A stretch of DNA of 17,188 nt from Clostridium_AI sp002297865. GTDB lineage: Bacteria; Bacillota; Clostridia; Lachnospirales; Lachnospiraceae. A program made the position numbers and the translations under genes. The stretch lies in NCBI GenBank assembly GCA_937903005.1, contig CALFNR010000187.1, forward strand, positions 1-17,188, written 5' to 3'. Position 1 is the stretch's first letter, and each line of letters opens with the position of its first letter. The notes under the pieces are model-generated. The model was not told where the DNA came from. It worked only from the letters and a program-made list of their open reading frames with translations, and ran no database searches. Shown in pieces: positions 13,586-17,188 of the stretch.

Positions 13586-14978
13586 TTCCTCTCCGCTTTC
13601 TCTCTACATAATACAGATTATTTTCCATCGCCATTACCTTTTGCATCGGTACACTCTTAAATACAGGCATTTTCATCTTAACCTTAATCCAGAATACTGA
13701 ATAAACTGCCAGCACCAAAAACGTCACCCCTGTTAGCAGCCAAATCATCAAACGTTCATGTGGATCTGTGGAAATATTTAAAATCATATAAACCGTTCCA
13801 ACGATTCCGATTACTGGAATTACTGGACCACCAGGCAGCTTAAAGGCTCTTGGTGCCTTCGGAAGTCGTTTTCGGAATACTAATACATCTACATGGGCCA
13901 ATATGTAAGAAACCATCCAGAATACGGAGCCTACTAAAATTAAGAAACTGATTCCTTCTGAAGAGTTGTTACTTGCAACTGCAAAACCAAAAATTGCAGC
14001 ACTGACAAATACCTGTCCAAACCAAGGCACATTATGTTTATTGGTTTTAGCGAAAATCTGAGGCATCATGTTCATCTTTGCCATTCCCTGGCAGATAGCT
14101 GCCAGACTATTTACCGTTGAATTCTGGGTACTGATAACTGCAAGTGCTCCAACTAACGTCATCCACACCTTACCGAAGTTTCCAAGCAAATTATATCCAT
14201 ATAATAAATGTGGTGCTGGAGAATCGGCCAAATCCCCCCATTCTGTATAGTTGTGAAAACCTAGTATCATAATTGCCTGCATCAGACAAATGAGTGCTAG
14301 CCCTAAAATCATACCTAACGGCACGTTACGCTTTGCATTTTTTACGTCCTTTGAAACTGGAATGGCATATTCTGCTCCAATAAAGAGCCAGAAAGCAACA
14401 GCTGTCATAGATACCACATCTTTAAAACTGCTGTTTAGGGCATATGGCTGACTTATCTTTTGTCCTGTACCAAGACCAAGCATACCAATGATACCCAAGC
14501 CTACTAAAGAACCAATTAGCAAAAATGCCACTACATTTTGAATTTTGGCAAACATATCCACACCATACAGATTTGCAATCAACAGTACAACTACAATTAC
14601 CAAAGTATAAAATATACTTGGAATTTTCAGCCCTGTTGTGTCTGCCACAGCGAATGAAAAAATGGATGCTTCCACTCCACAGGACATGGTATTACATACA
14701 AGATATCCACCAACCATAGAAAGCAGGGTTGGAAATGGTCCTAGCGCTGCTAAGGTGTATTGAGCCAATCCTCCCGTTATATTGGGCATTAATGCATTCA
14801 GTTCCGATAAGGATGCTACTGTTGTCATGTTAAGAAGCATCGCAACGACCATAGCACCAATAAAGGGAACTCCAAGGCTTCCTGCTCCCTGTCCTAATGA
14901 GACTAGACAGCTGGTCGCAATAACCAGCCCAACGGATATGGATACGACACTTCCTAAACCTAATTTTTTCTCACCCAT
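13575..14978 (-). CDS. APC-superfamily amino acid permease
   Basis: A 467-residue polytopic membrane protein with about 12 hydrophobic segments. The N-terminus (LGLGSVVSISVGLVIATSC) has the small-residue-rich first helix of amino acid/polyamine/organocation transporters. The fold continues with the conserved AVAFWLFIGAEYAIPVSKDVKNAKRNVP stretch (about residues 193-220), which corresponds to the helix 6 substrate site and following loop. The final 45 residues are charged and cytosolic. Substrate cannot be named from sequence; an amino acid or an amine is expected. It is the last gene of the cyclodeaminase-AraC-PII operon, starting 25 bases after the PII stop with AGGAGA at good spacing. The PII neighbour suggests its uptake is tuned to nitrogen or energy status. 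Confidence 0.9.
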   Translation of the reverse strand: MGEKKLGLGSVVSISVGLVIATSCLVSLGQGAGSLGVPFIGAMVVAMLLNMTTVASLSELNALMPNITGGLAQYTLAALGPFPTLLSMVGGYLVCNTMSCGVEASIFSFAVADTTGLKIPSIFYTLVIVVVLLIANLYGVDMFAKIQNVVAFLLIGSLVGLGIIGMLGLGTGQKISQPYALNSSFKDVVSMTAVAFWLFIGAEYAIPVSKDVKNAKRNVPLGMILGLALICLMQAIMILGFHNYTEWGDLADSPAPHLLYGYNLLGNFGKVWMTLVGALAVISTQNSTVNSLAAICQGMAKMNMMPQIFAKTNKHNVPWFGQVFVSAAIFGFAVASNNSSEGISFLILVGSVFWMVSYILAHVDVLVFRKRLPKAPRAFKLPGGPVIPVIGIVGTVYMILNISTDPHERLMIWLLTGVTFLVLAVYSVFWIKVKMKMPVFKSVPMQKVMAMENNLYYVERKRRGIWK

Positions 14979-15003
14979 AAGCTATTCTCCTCTCGTTTGT
15001 ATG

Positions 15004-15351
15004 TTACAGTGCATCTATCCCTTCATCACCTGTACGAACACGAATTACATTTTCAATATCATAGACAAAAATCTTACCATCACCAATATGACCTGTGTAC
15101 AATTCCTGTTTGACTAACTCTACGATTTTATTAACTTTTGATTTTTCCACTACAAGGTTAATCTGCTGCTTTGGAAGAAGTTCCATCACTTCATTCTCAT
15201 CCACTTCAAATTCCTGGTTGCCTTTTTCTACGCCGCATCCAAGTACCTGCATAACCGTAATTCCTCGAACACCAACCTTACTTAATGCTTTCTTCAGATT
15301 ACTTAACTTTGACATTCCTGTTATAATTTCAATCTTTGCTAACTCACTCAT
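15004..15351 (-). CDS. P-II family nitrogen regulatory protein lacking T-loop tyrosines
   Basis: A 115-residue protein with the full PII fold. The C-terminal signature (TGHIGDGKIFVYDIENVIRVRTGDEG) starts near residue 86, and LLPK follows the T-loop. The T-loop has the same length as in GlnB, but both tyrosines are gone: Tyr46 aligns with Glu49 and Tyr51, the uridylylation site of enteric GlnB, aligns with Glu54. GlnD-type modification is therefore unlikely. Signalling would rest on ATP/ADP and 2-oxoglutarate or another ligand, which is inference. Family knowledge: PII proteins bind and gate transporters, often encoded beside them. Here the gene lies between an AraC regulator (12 bases) and an amino acid permease (25 bases), so the permease is the likeliest partner. 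GGAGG precedes the ATG. Confidence 0.9.
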   Translation of the reverse strand: MSELAKIEIITGMSKLSNLKKALSKVGVRGITVMQVLGCGVEKGNQEFEVDENEVMELLPKQQINLVVEKSKVNKIVELVKQELYTGHIGDGKIFVYDIENVIRVRTGDEGIDAL

Positions 15352-15363
15352 AAAATCCGCCTC

Positions 15364-16176
15364 CTATATTAAATTTTTCTTGTCCTCTATCATGCTGCTA
15401 TAATGTTCTAGGGTTACACCTGTATAGCATTTAAAATCTTTCATCATGTGTGGTTCATCATAGTATCCACACTCTAAAGCAATCTGCTCATATGAGATCT
15501 TATTCTCCTTAATAATTTGAAGCAGATTCTGAAAACGAATAAACTCCGCAAACTGTTTTGGAGAAATTCCATGAAACTCCTTAAACACCCTTCTCACATA
15601 ACAGGAAGAATATCCTGTTTCTGCTGCTAAATCTTCAATGGATACATTTCCTTTCCTTTGGCAAATACGGTTTCTCACATAGGCATCAATATTCTGCTTT
15701 AAGCTGATTTTCTCATTCTTTTTCATCAGTTTCTGATAGGCTTCCTTAAAAATAGTAACCCTCTCCTGCATATTCTTTGCCAACGCAATTCGCTCTGCCA
15801 AACGATCCCCGAATAGATTTCCATCTATTTTTAAGTCCTGATCCACAAGCATATCCATGGATATTTCTTTTGGGAGAATTCCCTCTCCTGCCTGAAACCG
15901 AACTCCAAAGCAAGTTTTGTCTTCCCCCATTTCCCAAGGTTTTGCACGAAATACCGTGCCGCTTAAATAAGTATGTACTTCATTTTTTCCAATGTTAAAA
16001 AGCAAATCAATACTTCCATCTGGTACCGAATAGACGGAATGCTGATTTCCCTCTTCTAAGGTAAATTCATAAAAATGGGATATTCCCAAATCCAAATCTT
16101 CCATACGCTTATATGTATTCGACTGCAATACTAGATAAGGCTGTAATGGCATAATGGTTCTCTGATTGTTCTGCAT
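15364..16176 (-). CDS. AraC-family transcriptional regulator
   Basis: A 270-residue regulator. Residues 1 to about 140 form a cupin-like sensory part (VPDGSIDLLFNIG and the FGVRFQAGEG stretch) seen in a subgroup of AraC proteins with an N-terminal ligand domain. Residues 170-265 carry the two helix-turn-helix motifs: SIEDLAAETGYSSCYVRRVF, then ISYEQIALECGYYDEPHMMKDF. GGAGG lies eight bases before the ATG. The gene is 59 bases after the cyclodeaminase-like gene, with no clear promoter between, and 12 bases before the PII gene, so it probably regulates its own operon. The inducer is unknown; an amine or amino acid linked to the neighbouring enzyme and permease is plausible. Confidence 0.9.
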   Translation of the reverse strand: MQNNQRTIMPLQPYLVLQSNTYKRMEDLDLGISHFYEFTLEEGNQHSVYSVPDGSIDLLFNIGKNEVHTYLSGTVFRAKPWEMGEDKTCFGVRFQAGEGILPKEISMDMLVDQDLKIDGNLFGDRLAERIALAKNMQERVTIFKEAYQKLMKKNEKISLKQNIDAYVRNRICQRKGNVSIEDLAAETGYSSCYVRRVFKEFHGISPKQFAEFIRFQNLLQIIKENKISYEQIALECGYYDEPHMMKDFKCYTGVTLEHYSSMIEDKKNLI

Positions 16177-16235
16177 CCTAATACCCTCCTGTAAATGCCG
16201 AACGTTAACCTTGCCAATTCCTTATCTTTTAATTG

Positions 16236-17188
16236 CTATGCTAATTCTGGCTTGTCCCACAAAGGTAGTTTTATTCCAATTCCAAGCTTTAACGCATTGC
16301 GATACACTGTTTCGCCCCATGCGATATCTTCCACTGGCATACCACCTACGGAATAAATAATGCGTTCCTCTTCACTTTCGCGACCTTTGTGTACACCGGT
16401 TATGACGTCGGCTACATCAATAATCTCTTCCCTTTTAATCTTATTATCATGAAGCAGATCCATAAACTTTGTGCCTACAATCTGAACGGAATCGTAGCTT
16501 GGATATGGATATTCGTCTGCCCATGCTTCATATAATTTATAGTTATCCACTACAAGCTTCGTGTCTTTGTCTAAGTAAAAGCTTTCGTTGAAACGTGCCG
16601 CAGAAGGCATACAGATTAATGCTCCCTTCTTAATCCACGCTTCGTCAATATACGGAAAGTCTTTTTCCTTATTTCCAACACTTGTTGTAGTACTGATAAT
16701 ATCACTGTCTCGAACGGCTTCTTCCATGGTCTCACATACCATTATTTCTTGAATCTGTGGGCACTCCTTCTTCACAAATTCTACAAAAGAATCAATCGAG
16801 CGTTTGGAACGTCCTTTGATTTTAACAGTCTTTAAGTTCGGACAAACACTGACAAAGGCACTAAGTGAAGTTTTGCCCATCACACCAGGTCCGATGATTG
16901 CTACGGCTGTTGAATCTTTTCGTGCTAAATATTTCGCTCCTACACCTGGTATTGCTCCTGTACGGTACGCACTCAACAGATTGGCTGACATTAATGCAAG
17001 AGGTGCTCCTGTGTCCTTGTCATTGAGCATCATCATCAAGATGGAACGTGGTAACCCTTCCTTTTTGTTCTCAATGTTAGAACCATACCACTTCATTCCT
17101 GCCATTTTGAAGTTACCGCCAAGGTATGCTGGCATTGCCATGAAACGTCTATCCTCACCGTTTTTAGGCATACCCTCAAATGCTGGAT
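16236..17188 (-). CDS. Ornithine cyclodeaminase / mu-crystallin family protein (5' end outside the window)
   Basis: The reading frame runs open to the window edge: in-frame codons upstream of the ATG at 17171 give P-A-F-E-G, so the gene starts outside and 317 residues are seen of an expected 340-370. The Rossmann dinucleotide-binding motif (AIIGPGVMGKTSL) is near residue 90 of the visible part. The N-terminal PKNGEDRRFMAMPAYLGG and KWYGSN stretches fit the family substrate-binding region. The family uses NAD(P) to deaminate or reduce amino acids; some relatives are annotated in databases as tyramine oxidase subunit B, and the actual substrate is not decidable here. It precedes the AraC-PII-permease genes in the same direction and probably shares their operon, suggesting amino acid or amine use. 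Confidence 0.85.
   Translation of the reverse strand, partial: PAFEGMPKNGEDRRFMAMPAYLGGNFKMAGMKWYGSNIENKKEGLPRSILMMMLNDKDTGAPLALMSANLLSAYRTGAIPGVGAKYLARKDSTAVAIIGPGVMGKTSLSAFVSVCPNLKTVKIKGRSKRSIDSFVEFVKKECPQIQEIMVCETMEEAVRDSDIISTTTSVGNKEKDFPYIDEAWIKKGALICMPSAARFNESFYLDKDTKLVVDNYKLYEAWADEYPYPSYDSVQIVGTKFMDLLHDNKIKREEIIDVADVITGVHKGRESEEERIIYSVGGMPVEDIAWGETVYRNALKLGIGIKLPLWDKPELA

Noticed and set aside
1..17188. CRISPR arrays, insertion sequences, rRNA or tRNA genes
   Set aside because: No regularly spaced repeats, transposase-like proteins or RNA gene structures were seen on either strand.

Overview
The window looks like the chromosome of a low-GC Gram-positive anaerobe, most likely a clostridial (Lachnospiraceae-like) Firmicute. 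The basis is AT-rich codon use, purine-rich GGAGG ribosome binding sites before nearly every gene, and protein families typical of that group. This is inferred from content, not from a marker gene. Every gene I can support is on the minus strand, so transcription runs from high to low coordinates.

Right part (about 13.5-17.2 kb): a housekeeping-like operon with a visibly higher GC content than the rest. In transcription order it holds an ornithine cyclodeaminase/mu-crystallin family protein (cut by the window edge), an AraC-type regulator, a P-II family signal protein without the T-loop tyrosines, and an APC-family amino acid permease. A GNAT acetyltransferase pseudogene with two lesions (13079-13525) follows and marks the edge of the next region.

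Left part (about 0.1-12.97 kb): a probable single operon for a two-component class II lanthipeptide (lantibiotic). It starts at a perfect-consensus sigma-A promoter (TTGACA-N17-TATAAT, 12939-12967). In order it encodes: a small membrane protein resembling only the N-terminal zinc-finger part of prepilin peptidases; LanM1; a beta-type precursor with a GG leader; LanM2; the bifunctional peptidase/exporter LanT; an alpha-type precursor with a GA leader and a mersacidin/lichenicidin-alpha-like lipid II motif; a four-cysteine flavodoxin-fold oxidoreductase; and a BceAB-like ATPase/permease pair, probably for self-protection. The inferred pathway is that the LanMs dehydrate and cyclise the two precursors, LanT removes both leaders during export, and BceAB protects the producer.

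Points that stand out: the two precursor genes are split apart, each at a different place in the operon; the alpha gene is flanked by a long near-perfect inverted repeat and the beta gene by a shorter one; the alpha core carries an extra cysteine inside the lipid II-binding motif; a lacticin-481/nukacin-style leader is joined to a mersacidin/lichenicidin-style core; and no LanFEG, LanI, LanP or dedicated regulator is seen.
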